This document shows positions 37,764 through 47,478 of a DNA stretch of 64,000 nt, piece after piece (position 1 is the first letter of the stretch; every line of letters begins with the position of its first letter). This stretch comes from Spirochaetaceae bacterium (lineage in GTDB: Bacteria; Spirochaetota; Spirochaetia; DSM-27196; PXBQ01). The stretch lies in assembly GCA_007695285.1 (NCBI GenBank), contig REEC01000125.1, forward strand, positions 62,001 through 126,000, given 5' to 3'. Made by a program: the position numbers and the translations under genes. The notes beneath the pieces are model-generated. The model searched no databases and was not told the origin of the DNA. It saw nothing but the letters and a program-made list of their open reading frames with translations.

Positions 37764-39538
37764 CGGAAGCTACAGGGAAGGTTGTCGGCGTAAACGGAAA
37801 TATGATCAGCGTCGACGTTGCCGGGAATATCGCACTGAACGAAGTCGGATACGTTCGACTCGGCGAGAGCCGCTTGAAGGCCGAGGTTATCCGGATCAGG
37901 GGGAGTCGCGCGGAGCTGCAGGTTTTCGAAATGACGCGCGGAATAGGGATAGGCGACGAGGTTGAGTTCTCGCACGAGTTGCTCGCGGTGCAGTTGGGCC
38001 CCGGGTTGCTCGGAAAGGTCTACGACGGGCTCCAGAATCCACTTCCGGAGCTCGCCGAGAAGTGCGGGTTCTTTCTCGACCGCGGCGTGTACCTCGATCC
38101 GTTACCGCGCGCGCAGACGTGGGAGTTTACCCCAAAGGCCGCAAAAAACACGAAGGTTTCGGCCGGCGACACGATCGGTACCGTGCCCGAAGGGATCTTT
38201 GAGCACCGGATCATGGTGCCGTTTTTTCTACCCGGCGAGTACACCGTTGCCTCGATCGTCGAGAAGGGAGCGTACTCGATCACCGATACGGTCGCCGAGC
38301 TTGTTTCGCCCGACGGTACGACGATTCCCGTCACGATGGTTTTTGAGTGGCCCGTAAAACGCCCGATCACCGCGTACACGAATCGACGTCGTCCGACCGA
38401 GCCGATGATCACAAAAGTTCGATTGATCGACACGTTCTTTCCGGTCGCTCTCGGCGGAACGTACTGTATTCCCGGTCCGTTCGGCGCGGGAAAGACCGTG
38501 CTTCAACAGATCACGAGCCGCCACGCAGAAGTCGATATCGTTATCGTTGCTGCGTGCGGCGAACGCGCGGGTGAGGTCGTCGAGACTCTCGTCGAGTTTC
38601 CCGAGTTGACCGACCCGAGGACCGGCAGGTCGCTCATGGAGCGCACGGTTATCATCTGTAACACGAGCTCGATGCCGGTCGCCGCACGCGAAGCGTCGGT
38701 ATACACCGCCGTCACGATCGCCGAGTACTACCGGCAGATGGGGTTGAACGTCCTGCTGCTCGCCGACTCCACATCGCGCTGGGCGCAGGCGATGCGGGAA
38801 ATGTCGGGGCGTCTCGAGGAGATTCCGGGTGAGGAAGCGTTTCCCGCGTATCTCGAGTCGGTCATCGCGGGTTTCTACGAACGAGCGGGCGTCGTCGAAC
38901 TGCGCGACGGTTCGGTCGGCTCGGTCACAATAGGCGGAACCGTGAGTCCTGCCGGCGGTAACTTCGAGGAGCCGGTCACACAAGCGACGCTCAAAGTCGT
39001 CGGGGCGTTCCACGGTTTGTCACGCGAGCGCTCCGACGCGCGAAAGTACCCCGCGATCCATCCTCTGGACTCGTGGAGCAAGTATCCCGGCGCGGTTGAG
39101 CCCGCACTCACGGAGTACGCGCGGAAGGTGCTGTTCAACGGAAACGAAGTCGGGCAGATGATGAAGGTTGTCGGCGAAGAAGGCACGAGTCTCGACGACT
39201 TCGTCGGATACCTCAAGAGCGAGTTTCTCGACGCGATCTACCTGCAGCAGAACTCGTTCGATCCGGTCGACGCGGCGGTCCCGACCGAGCGGCAACGGCA
39301 CGTCTTCAAGTTGATTTTCCGCGTATTCAGCGGCCGTTTCAAACTCGCGACCAAGGACGAAGCGCGAACCGTATTCAACGAACTCCAGTTGAAGTTTCGC
39401 GACTGGAACGGTGCGGAGTGGAACTCGGATGATTTCTCGAGAATCGAGACCGATATCAACGCGGCGCTCGACGCGTCGATCGAAGGCATCGAGCACGACG
39501 CGGAAAGCCTTGTCGCGCAAACCCGGAAAGCGGAGTAA
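37760..39538 (+). CDS. atpA: V-type ATP synthase subunit A
   Basis: [73 protein letters not shown]. Confidence 0.97.
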   Translation: MTEATGKVVGVNGNMISVDVAGNIALNEVGYVRLGESRLKAEVIRIRGSRAELQVFEMTRGIGIGDEVEFSHELLAVQLGPGLLGKVYDGLQNPLPELAEKCGFFLDRGVYLDPLPRAQTWEFTPKAAKNTKVSAGDTIGTVPEGIFEHRIMVPFFLPGEYTVASIVEKGAYSITDTVAELVSPDGTTIPVTMVFEWPVKRPITAYTNRRRPTEPMITKVRLIDTFFPVALGGTYCIPGPFGAGKTVLQQITSRHAEVDIVIVAACGERAGEVVETLVEFPELTDPRTGRSLMERTVIICNTSSMPVAAREASVYTAVTIAEYYRQMGLNVLLLADSTSRWAQAMREMSGRLEEIPGEEAFPAYLESVIAGFYERAGVVELRDGSVGSVTIGGTVSPAGGNFEEPVTQATLKVVGAFHGLSRERSDARKYPAIHPLDSWSKYPGAVEPALTEYARKVLFNGNEVGQMMKVVGEEGTSLDDFVGYLKSEFLDAIYLQQNSFDPVDAAVPTERQRHVFKLIFRVFSGRFKLATKDEARTVFNELQLKFRDWNGAEWNSDDFSRIETDINAALDASIEGIEHDAESLVAQTRKAE

Positions 39539-39543
39539 CCAGC

Positions 39544-40842
39544 ATGCGAAAGGTGTACAACAAGATCGAGGAAATATCGGGCAACGTAATCACGGTCGCG
39601 GCCGACGGGATCCGGTACGGCGATCTCGCGATCGTGACCTCGCGGTACGGCGAGTCGCTCGCCGAAGTTATCCGGCTATCGGGAGAAAAGGTTTCGCTGC
39701 AGGTGTTTTCAGGTGGCCGCGGCGTCTCGACGGGTGACGAGGTCAGATTTCTCGGACACCCGATGCAGGTTTCGTTCTCCGACAATCTGCTCGGGCGTAT
39801 CTTCGACGGTGGTGGTCGACCACGAGACGGTGGTCCGGAACTGCACGAGGACCTGATCGAGATCGGCGGACCGTCGGTGAACCCGTCAAAGCGAATCATC
39901 CCGCGAAATATGATCAGAACCGGAATCCCGATGATCGATCTCTTCAATACGCTCGTCGAGTCCCAGAAACTCCCGATCTTCTCGGTTTCCGGTGAGCCGT
40001 ATAATCCGCTTCTCGCGCGAATCGCGATGCAGGCGGAAGTCGATATCATCGTCCTTGGCGGTATCGGATTGAAGTACGATGACTATTTGTTTTTCCGCGA
40101 AACGCTCGAGAGTGGAGGCGCGCTCTCGAGAACGATCTTCTTCGTTCACACCGCCTCGGACCCGATCGTCGAGAGTTTGCTTGTTCCGGATATCAGCCTC
40201 GCGGTCGCCGAGAAGTTTGCGCTGCAGGGAAAACGAGTGCTTGTCCTGTTGACCGATATGACGAACTTCGCCGATGCGATGAAAGAGATCGCGATCACGA
40301 TGGAGCAAGTCCCGTCGAACCGCGGGTACCCGGGTGATCTTTACAGTCAGCTCGCATCGCGGTACGAAAAGGCCGTCGACTTCAACGGCGCCGGATCGAT
40401 CACGATCCTCGGCGCGACGACGATGCCCGGCGACGACGTGACGCATCCGGTTCCCGACAACACCGGCTACATCACCGAAGGACAGTACTATCTGCGCAAC
40501 GGACGGATCGAACCGTTCGGCTCGCTGTCGCGGTTAAAACAGCTCGTCAACGATTCGACGAGATCGGATCACCGTGCGATTATGGACGGTATGATCAAGC
40601 TGTACGCCGCGTACAAGGAGTCGCTCGAGAAGAAATCGATGGGTTTCCGAATGTCGGAGTGGGACAGCAAACTGCTCGCGTACGGCGAGATTTTTGAGCG
40701 CGAGATGATGGACTTGTCGGTGAATATACCTCTGGAACGCGCGCTCGATCGCGGATGGGAAATACTCTCGGAGTGTTTCGAACCCGCCGAGACCGGGCTT
40801 CGCACCGAACTCATCAAGGAATTCTGGCCGACGAAGGAGTGA
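39544..40842 (+). CDS. atpB: V-type ATP synthase subunit B
   Basis: [80 protein letters not shown]. Confidence 0.97.
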   Translation: MRKVYNKIEEISGNVITVAADGIRYGDLAIVTSRYGESLAEVIRLSGEKVSLQVFSGGRGVSTGDEVRFLGHPMQVSFSDNLLGRIFDGGGRPRDGGPELHEDLIEIGGPSVNPSKRIIPRNMIRTGIPMIDLFNTLVESQKLPIFSVSGEPYNPLLARIAMQAEVDIIVLGGIGLKYDDYLFFRETLESGGALSRTIFFVHTASDPIVESLLVPDISLAVAEKFALQGKRVLVLLTDMTNFADAMKEIAITMEQVPSNRGYPGDLYSQLASRYEKAVDFNGAGSITILGATTMPGDDVTHPVPDNTGYITEGQYYLRNGRIEPFGSLSRLKQLVNDSTRSDHRAIMDGMIKLYAAYKESLEKKSMGFRMSEWDSKLLAYGEIFEREMMDLSVNIPLERALDRGWEILSECFEPAETGLRTELIKEFWPTKE

Positions 40843-40845
40843 CGG

Positions 40846-41442
40846 GTGGCTGCAGTCAAGCTGACGAAGAACGAGCTCAAGAAACAAAAAGACTCGTTAA
40901 AACGGTTTCAACGCTACCTCCCGACTCTTCAGTTGAAGAAACAACAGCTGCAGATGATGATCCGTCAGGTCGAGGCAAAACAGGCCGAGACGCAGTCGCT
41001 TCGTGACGACGCGTACGAAAAACTCAGAGAGTGGATCGCGGTGTTTGGCGAGGACGTCGGGATCGAGGCTTTCGTGTCGGTGCGACGCGTCGAAATCGAG
41101 AGCGGCAACATCGCGGGAATCGATATTCCGGTTTTCGCCGGCATCGAGTTTGATATCGCCGAGTACGATCTTTTCAGCACGCCGCTCTGGGTCGACGCGG
41201 GCATCGAGAAGATCAAGGAACTCGCGGCGATCGACGCCGAACTTGAGGTACTCGAACGCCAACGCGAGTTACTCGCGGACGAGCTTCGCATCACGACGCA
41301 ACGCGTGAATCTCTTTGAAAAAGTGAAGATCCCCGAAACCCAGGAGAACATCAGGGTGATCCGGATCTACCTCGGGGACCAACAGACGGCTGCGGTAGTT
41401 CGCGGGAAAATGGCAAAAAACAAGGTAGTAAGGGCGTCGTAA
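40846..41442 (+). CDS. atpD: V-type ATP synthase subunit D
   Basis: KLTKNELKKQKDSLKRFQRYLPTLQLKKQQLQ, TTQRVNLFEKVKIPETQENIRVIRIYLGDQQTAAVVRGKMAK. Confidence 0.95.
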   Translation: MAAVKLTKNELKKQKDSLKRFQRYLPTLQLKKQQLQMMIRQVEAKQAETQSLRDDAYEKLREWIAVFGEDVGIEAFVSVRRVEIESGNIAGIDIPVFAGIEFDIAEYDLFSTPLWVDAGIEKIKELAAIDAELEVLERQRELLADELRITTQRVNLFEKVKIPETQENIRVIRIYLGDQQTAAVVRGKMAKNKVVRAS

Positions 41443-41445
41443 CGT

Positions 41446-43272
41446 ATGATTGTAGAGATGAAAAAAATAACGGTCGTCTCGCCCGCCGCCGACCGCGATG
41501 ACACAGTGCGACAGATGCGCCGTTTGGGTGTGCTTCACATAAACGCATCGCGTGAGTTCGTGGCCGGCATCGACGATCTCATCCGAAAGAAGGCCCGATT
41601 CGAACGCGCGCTCGCGGTCATACCGGAAGGCGAAGGGCCGGAGGAAGACGCCGAGGCCGGCGACGCCGACGAAATGGTCGACGCGATACTCGCTCTCGGT
41701 GAAGAAAGACACGAAATCCACGAGCAGATTGCTCAGCTGAAGCGAGAACAGAGTCGACTCGCACCATGGGGCGAGTTTGTTCCGGCCGATATCGAGTTCC
41801 TGCGCAACAACGGCGTGACGATCACGCTGTTTTCCGCTCCCCGACGCGAGCTCGCATCGTTCGAAGGACGGTATCTCGAAATCGGAGGCGACAAGAACAC
41901 GGCTTGCTGCGCTTCGATCACGCTGCGCGACGAGGACACGCCAAATTTCGAGAGCATTCCGGTTCCGGCCGCCGGACCGAGCGAGATTCGCAAGCGCATC
42001 GAAGAGCTCTCCTCACGGCTCGGCGAGATCGACAACGAGCTCTGTGAGACGATCGAAAACCGCGCGGTGATCGAAACCTCGATTGCGGAACTTGATGAAG
42101 AAATCGAACTTCGATCGGTCTCGTCGCAATTCCGGGGCGACGAGCAATTGTCGTATATCACGGGGTTCGTGCCGGTGAACTCGCTCGAAGCGACACGCGA
42201 GTACGCAAAACAGGCCGGGTGGGGGATTCTGATCCAGGATTCCGACCCCGAGGATGAGCCGCCGACCCTGATCAGAAATCCGCGGTGGGTCCGCATTATA
42301 CAGCCGGTTTTCGATCTCTTGGGAACCGTGCCCGGGTATCGGGAACTCGACATCAGCTTCTGGTTTCTGATCTTTTTTACGGTGTTCTTCGCGATGATCA
42401 TCGGTGATGCCGGGTACGGAGGTATTATTCTCGCCGGCTCGATTTACGCGGGCGTCAAGGCAAAGAGGGCGAAGAAACCGGTTTCGATCGGGATCGTTCT
42501 TCTGTCGGTCCTGAGTATCGCGACGATCGTGTGGGGCGCGGTGACCGGAACGTGGTTCGGATCCGAGCGTATCGCGCGTTCACCCGTCGTTTCGTGGGCG
42601 ATCATCGACGAGATCGCGAGTTTTGAACCGCGAAGCGCGGCGAATGTGCAGTGGCTCTGTTTTATCCTGGCCACCGTACACCTCACAATTGCTCACGTCT
42701 GGAGCTTCCTGCGCGCGATTCGTTCGCGGCCGCGGCTTCGTGCTATCGAGCAACTCGGTTGGCTCTCGATGGTGCTTGGTCTGTACTACCTGGTCTTGAG
42801 CCTGGTGCTGGGAACCGAGCGGTTTCCGATGCCCGAGTACGCGTTACCGATGATCATCGGCGGCTTTGTCGCGGTGCTTCTTTTCTCCGGGCAGGAGGCG
42901 GGGAAAGGGTTCGTGAAGGGGATGGTCTCGGGAGTTGCGAACTTCATGCCGAACGCGCTCAACAGTATAAGCGCGTTTTCGGATATTATCTCGTACATTC
43001 GGCTGTTCGCCGTCGGCCTCGCGACGGTCGAGATCGCAAAAAGCTTCAACGCGATGGCTGCCGGAACCGGCGACGGGTTGTTCGGGATCGCCGCCGCGGT
43101 TGTGATTTTGTTTGTCGGGCACAGTTTGAACCTCGCGATGGCGGCGCTTTCGGTCGTCGTCCACGGAGTTCGGTTGAATATGCTGGAGTTTTCCGGTCAT
43201 CTGGGAATGGAATGGAGCGGTGAAGCGTACCGCCCTTTTAGAGAACACACCAACAAGGAGACACAAGAATGA
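41446..43272 (+). CDS. atpI: V-type ATP synthase subunit I
   Basis: MKKITVVSPAADRDDTVRQMRRLGVLHI, FFTVFFAMIIGDAGYGGIIL, DIISYIRLFAVGLATVEIAKSFN, VHGVRLNMLEFSGHLGMEWSGEAYRPF. Confidence 0.96.
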   Translation: MIVEMKKITVVSPAADRDDTVRQMRRLGVLHINASREFVAGIDDLIRKKARFERALAVIPEGEGPEEDAEAGDADEMVDAILALGEERHEIHEQIAQLKREQSRLAPWGEFVPADIEFLRNNGVTITLFSAPRRELASFEGRYLEIGGDKNTACCASITLRDEDTPNFESIPVPAAGPSEIRKRIEELSSRLGEIDNELCETIENRAVIETSIAELDEEIELRSVSSQFRGDEQLSYITGFVPVNSLEATREYAKQAGWGILIQDSDPEDEPPTLIRNPRWVRIIQPVFDLLGTVPGYRELDISFWFLIFFTVFFAMIIGDAGYGGIILAGSIYAGVKAKRAKKPVSIGIVLLSVLSIATIVWGAVTGTWFGSERIARSPVVSWAIIDEIASFEPRSAANVQWLCFILATVHLTIAHVWSFLRAIRSRPRLRAIEQLGWLSMVLGLYYLVLSLVLGTERFPMPEYALPMIIGGFVAVLLFSGQEAGKGFVKGMVSGVANFMPNALNSISAFSDIISYIRLFAVGLATVEIAKSFNAMAAGTGDGLFGIAAAVVILFVGHSLNLAMAALSVVVHGVRLNMLEFSGHLGMEWSGEAYRPFREHTNKETQE

Positions 43273-43703
43273 ATTTCGGGTTGATCGGTATAGGCGCGGC
43301 ACTCGCTTTCGGCGCTATTGGATCCGCGATCGGAGCGGGAAGCGCGGGCATGGCCGCGATCGGCGCGTGGAAGAAGTGTTTTGTCCAGAACAAGAAAGCC
43401 CCGTTTATGCTCATCGCGTTCGTCGGAGCGCCGCTGACGCAGACGATATACGGGTTTATTTTGATGAACGCGATCGCGACGGCAGCAGAAGCGGGCGCCG
43501 ACGCGATGCTTCTGCTCAGCGCAGGCGTGCTCGGGGGAGCGGCGATGGGGTTCTCGGCGATGTTTCAGGGAAAGGCCGGCGCGGTCGCGTCGGACGCTCT
43601 CGCGGAGACTGGGAAAGGTTTCGCGAACTTCATCCTCGTTCTCGGCCTCGTCGAGACGGTGGCGTTGTTCGTCATGGTGTTCTTGTTGATTGTGCTGGGT
43701 TAA
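43269..43703 (+). CDS. atpK: V-type ATP synthase subunit K (rotor ring)
   Basis: Duplicated hairpin: GAAMGFSAMFQGKAGAVASDALAETG and GLVETVALFVMVFLLIVLG, APLTQTIYGFIL. Confidence 0.95.
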   Translation: MNFGLIGIGAALAFGAIGSAIGAGSAGMAAIGAWKKCFVQNKKAPFMLIAFVGAPLTQTIYGFILMNAIATAAEAGADAMLLLSAGVLGGAAMGFSAMFQGKAGAVASDALAETGKGFANFILVLGLVETVALFVMVFLLIVLG

Positions 43704-44586
43704 ACGTTTTTTTCTACTCCTTTTAATCTCGGTTGCGAGCAACACCTTCGCCGACTCGCCGGCGTGGGTGTTGTACGAGAGAGGTGTGCGGCTCGCGGCC
43801 GACAACCGTCCCGACGAAGCCCTCGTGTTGTTCCGTGTCGCGATTTCTCGTCGGGGACCTTTCCCGGAAGCCGAAGCAGCGATCGGTGATGTCTTCCGAG
43901 GCGAGTCGTCGTTCGATCTTGCCGTGCGCCAGTATAACCGCGCGCTCGAGTACGCATCGGCTTTCACCGTTCCGGACGACCACTTTTCGGTCCGGTATAA
44001 GCTCGCGGAGGTGTACGAAACCGTTCGGGATTTCCGTGCGTACGAATCGACCCTACGGGCGATTACGGATCTGGACCCTGCGTTTATCGGGCCGGCCGCG
44101 GCTGCGATGCGCGAGAATTACCGCACGACGATTACTACGCGAGGTTTCGATCAGCTCGCACGACTGTACCGGATCGACGACGGGTTCTCATGGCGTGCAC
44201 ACAGCGAACTCGGCGTTTTTTACGTCGACACGGGACGGTACGAACAGGCGCTCTCTCACTTGATTTTTTCTGCGCTCATGATCATCACCCCGGTCGTCGA
44301 GGAAATACGACGCGTCGATCTCGATTACGAGTACACGACATTGTCCGCATTGTTGCGCGATATCGACCGGTTTCCGGCGCTCTCTCGCTTCGCGGATACG
44401 CGCGAACTGTATAAAAATCTATACTACCTCGCAGACAGCTTGTACGGCGTCATCGGGTGGCGCGACCACATTCGCTCGCTCTGGACCGCGGTCTCGACGG
44501 CTCCGGACGCAGGGGTTTGGGCGATCCGTGCATCCGCACAACTCCGGGACCCTCGGCTGGAGATTCGAATCGATGGAGTTCGGTAG
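43690..44586 (+). CDS. TPR-like secreted protein
   Basis: Signal-like KRFFLLLLISVASNTFA; LYERGVRLAADNRPDEALVLFRVAISRRGPFPEAEAAIGDVF; start (TTG) uncertain. Confidence 0.65.
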   Translation: MCWVKRFFLLLLISVASNTFADSPAWVLYERGVRLAADNRPDEALVLFRVAISRRGPFPEAEAAIGDVFRGESSFDLAVRQYNRALEYASAFTVPDDHFSVRYKLAEVYETVRDFRAYESTLRAITDLDPAFIGPAAAAMRENYRTTITTRGFDQLARLYRIDDGFSWRAHSELGVFYVDTGRYEQALSHLIFSALMIITPVVEEIRRVDLDYEYTTLSALLRDIDRFPALSRFADTRELYKNLYYLADSLYGVIGWRDHIRSLWTAVSTAPDAGVWAIRASAQLRDPRLEIRIDGVR

Positions 44587-44637
44587 ACAGCGGGGCTACG
44601 TTCCGTTCTCAAGACCGGTCTCAGGGCACAACCGTCG

Positions 44638-47478
44638 ATGAAAAACATCGTCATCAAGGGCGCACGCGAGCACAACCTCAAGAATATCGATCTTGTGTTG
44701 CCCCGAGACTCATTCGTCGTTGTGTCGGGATTGAGCGGATCGGGAAAATCCTCGCTCGCGTTCGACACGATTTTCGCCGAGGGCCAAAGGCGGTACGTTG
44801 AGTCGCTGTCCGCGTACGCGCGACAGTTTCTCGGTCGGCTCGAGAAGCCCGATGTCGATTACATCGAGGGACTCTCTCCGGCGATATCGATCGAACAGAA
44901 AACGACGAACAGAAATCCACGATCGACCGTCGGAACCGTGACGGAGGTTTTTGACTACTATCGACTTCTGTTCGCCCGAATCGGGACACCGCACGATCCG
45001 TCGACCGGTGATCCGATCGTCCGGCAAACGATCGACCAGATCGTCGACCAAATCATGACGTACCCAGACGATGCACGCGTTTCGGTTCTCTCCCCCGTCG
45101 TGCGCGGGAAAAAAGGCAGACATGAAAAGGTCCTCGAGGACGCGCGGAAGGCCGGCTTTGTGCGCGCACGGATCAACGGCAACATCGTGCAGTTTGAAGA
45201 CGAGATTGAACTCGACCGGCAGAAAAGACACACGATCGAGATCGTCGTCGACCGGCTGAAAATGAGCCCTTCGATGAAAAAACGCGTCGCGGATTCGGTC
45301 GAGACCGCGCTCACGACGTCGGGTGGTATGGTCGTGACCGTCCGTCAGGACGGAGACGACGCGCCTCCCGTCGAGGAGTCGTTTTCGGACAAGTTTGCGT
45401 ACCGGGACGGAACGGTCGCTTTTCCCGAGCTCGAACCACGTCTGTTTTCCTTCAACTCGCCGTTCGGCGCGTGCCCGGGGTGTTCGGGCCTCGGCGTCTC
45501 GCTCGAATTCGACCGCGACCTCGTGATACCCGACCCCTCGAAATCGTTCAACGAGGGTGGTATCGCTCCGTACAATCCTTCGGCGGCGTGGTATCGGAGT
45601 CGGTTCGAGTCGCTCGCGACGCATCTCGGATTTGGACTCGACACACCGATTAGTGAGTTGCCGGACGACGTGGTGCACGCGATGTTTCACGGGACCGACG
45701 AAGCGATCGAACACACGTACGTCAACAAAAACAAGACGGGTCGATTCGAGTACACGGCGCCGTTTCGTGGCATCCTCGACGATCTGAAACGGCGGTACAC
45801 CGAAACGACGTCCGACGGCGTGAAGGAGTGGCTCGAGAGCTTTATGTCGCAGCGCGCGTGCGAGCAGTGCGGCGGGAAACGGCTTCGGTCGGAAGCGCTC
45901 TGGGTTCTTATCGCCGGAAAGAACATCCATGACCTTTCGGCGATATCGGTTTCCGACGCACGCGAGTTTTTCGAGAACCTCGAACTCTCCGACTCGGATC
46001 GAACGATCGCGCGCGAAATTCTGAAAGAAATCCGCTCGCGGCTCGGGTTTCTTGTCGACGTCGGGCTCGGCTACCTGACGCTCAACCGGAACGCGGCGAC
46101 GCTATCGGGTGGCGAGGCGCAGCGAATCCGCCTCGCAACGCAGATCGGGTCGTCGCTAGTCGGAGTTCTCTACATCCTCGACGAGCCGACGATTGGTCTT
46201 CATCAACGCGATAACGAGCGCCTTCTGAAGACTCTTATGCACCTTAGAGACATCGGCAATACGTTGATAGTCGTCGAACACGACGAACAGACGCTGCGGT
46301 CGGCCGATTACATCGTCGATCTCGGCCCCGGCGCGGGAATCCACGGAGGACGCATCGTTGCCGAGGGTACCCCGGACGAAGTAATGGCCACCGACGATAG
46401 TCTGACCGGCCGGTACCTCTCGGGACGGCTCGTTATGCCGCCGCGCGAGCCGCGTACACCGAACCCGGACGATGCGATCTCGGTGTACGGCGTGCGCGAA
46501 AACAACCTCAAGGGTATCGACGCGCGCATTCCACTCGGTAAAATGACGACGATCACCGGCGTTTCGGGGTCCGGCAAGTCTTCGTTGTTAACCGACGTCG
46601 TGTACCCCGCTCTCGTGAACCGGGTCACGAGAGCGCGCAAACGCGAAGGAGCATTCGATCGGATCGAGGGCGTCGAGCTCATCGATAAGGTAATCGCCAT
46701 CGACCAGAGTCCGATCGGGCGAACGCCGCGCTCGAACCCGGCGACGTACGTCGGCGTGTTTTCGTTGATCCGCGATGTGTTCGCGACGCTTCCGGAGGCA
46801 CGAGCGCGCGGATACAAGGCGGGCCGATTCAGTTTCAACGTAAAAGGCGGTCGCTGCGAGAACTGCGAGGGTGCCGGGACAAAAAAGATCGAGATGCACT
46901 TTCTTCCGGATGTCTACGTCACGTGCGAGGTGTGCGACGGAAAACGGTTCAACCGCGAAACGCTCGACATACGGTACAAAGGACGAAACATACACGATGT
47001 GCTCGAGATGACCGTAGAAGAGGCCTCGGTCTTTTTCTCGACGATACCGAACATTGCGCGCCGACTCGAAACGCTCAACTCGGTCGGTCTCGAGTACATC
47101 AAGCTCGGTCAATCCGCGCTGACACTGTCCGGAGGCGAGGCACAGCGAGTGAAGCTTTCACTCGAGCTCTCAAAGACGAGTACGGGCCGAACGTTCTACA
47201 TCCTCGACGAACCGACAACGGGCCTGCACTTCGCCGACGTAAAAAAACTCATGGAGGTCCTGCATCTTCTCGTCGATCGTGGCAATACGATCGTCCTGAT
47301 TGAACACAACATTGACGTGATCCTTCAATCGGATTTCCTGATCGACTTGGGCCCCGAGGGTGGCGACGCGGGTGGCCGCATCGTCGCGAGCGGAACTCCC
47401 GAACAGCTCGCGGAGTGTCGCGAGTCGTACACGGGCCGGTACGTGCGGGACGCACTGCACGCACGGAGTGTTCGGTGA
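44638..47478 (+). CDS. uvrA: excinuclease ABC subunit A
   Basis: IVIKGAREHNLKNIDLVLPRDSFVVVSGLSGSGKSSLAFDTIFAEGQRRYVESLSAYARQFLG; two ABC cassettes and zinc fingers. Confidence 0.98.
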   Translation: MKNIVIKGAREHNLKNIDLVLPRDSFVVVSGLSGSGKSSLAFDTIFAEGQRRYVESLSAYARQFLGRLEKPDVDYIEGLSPAISIEQKTTNRNPRSTVGTVTEVFDYYRLLFARIGTPHDPSTGDPIVRQTIDQIVDQIMTYPDDARVSVLSPVVRGKKGRHEKVLEDARKAGFVRARINGNIVQFEDEIELDRQKRHTIEIVVDRLKMSPSMKKRVADSVETALTTSGGMVVTVRQDGDDAPPVEESFSDKFAYRDGTVAFPELEPRLFSFNSPFGACPGCSGLGVSLEFDRDLVIPDPSKSFNEGGIAPYNPSAAWYRSRFESLATHLGFGLDTPISELPDDVVHAMFHGTDEAIEHTYVNKNKTGRFEYTAPFRGILDDLKRRYTETTSDGVKEWLESFMSQRACEQCGGKRLRSEALWVLIAGKNIHDLSAISVSDAREFFENLELSDSDRTIAREILKEIRSRLGFLVDVGLGYLTLNRNAATLSGGEAQRIRLATQIGSSLVGVLYILDEPTIGLHQRDNERLLKTLMHLRDIGNTLIVVEHDEQTLRSADYIVDLGPGAGIHGGRIVAEGTPDEVMATDDSLTGRYLSGRLVMPPREPRTPNPDDAISVYGVRENNLKGIDARIPLGKMTTITGVSGSGKSSLLTDVVYPALVNRVTRARKREGAFDRIEGVELIDKVIAIDQSPIGRTPRSNPATYVGVFSLIRDVFATLPEARARGYKAGRFSFNVKGGRCENCEGAGTKKIEMHFLPDVYVTCEVCDGKRFNRETLDIRYKGRNIHDVLEMTVEEASVFFSTIPNIARRLETLNSVGLEYIKLGQSALTLSGGEAQRVKLSLELSKTSTGRTFYILDEPTTGLHFADVKKLMEVLHLLVDRGNTIVLIEHNIDVILQSDFLIDLGPEGGDAGGRIVASGTPEQLAECRESYTGRYVRDALHARSVR

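Noticed and set aside
44710-45930. 406-aa minus-strand ORF opposite uvrA
   Set aside because: Antisense to uvrA, Arg/Asp/Val-rich with no recognisable motif.
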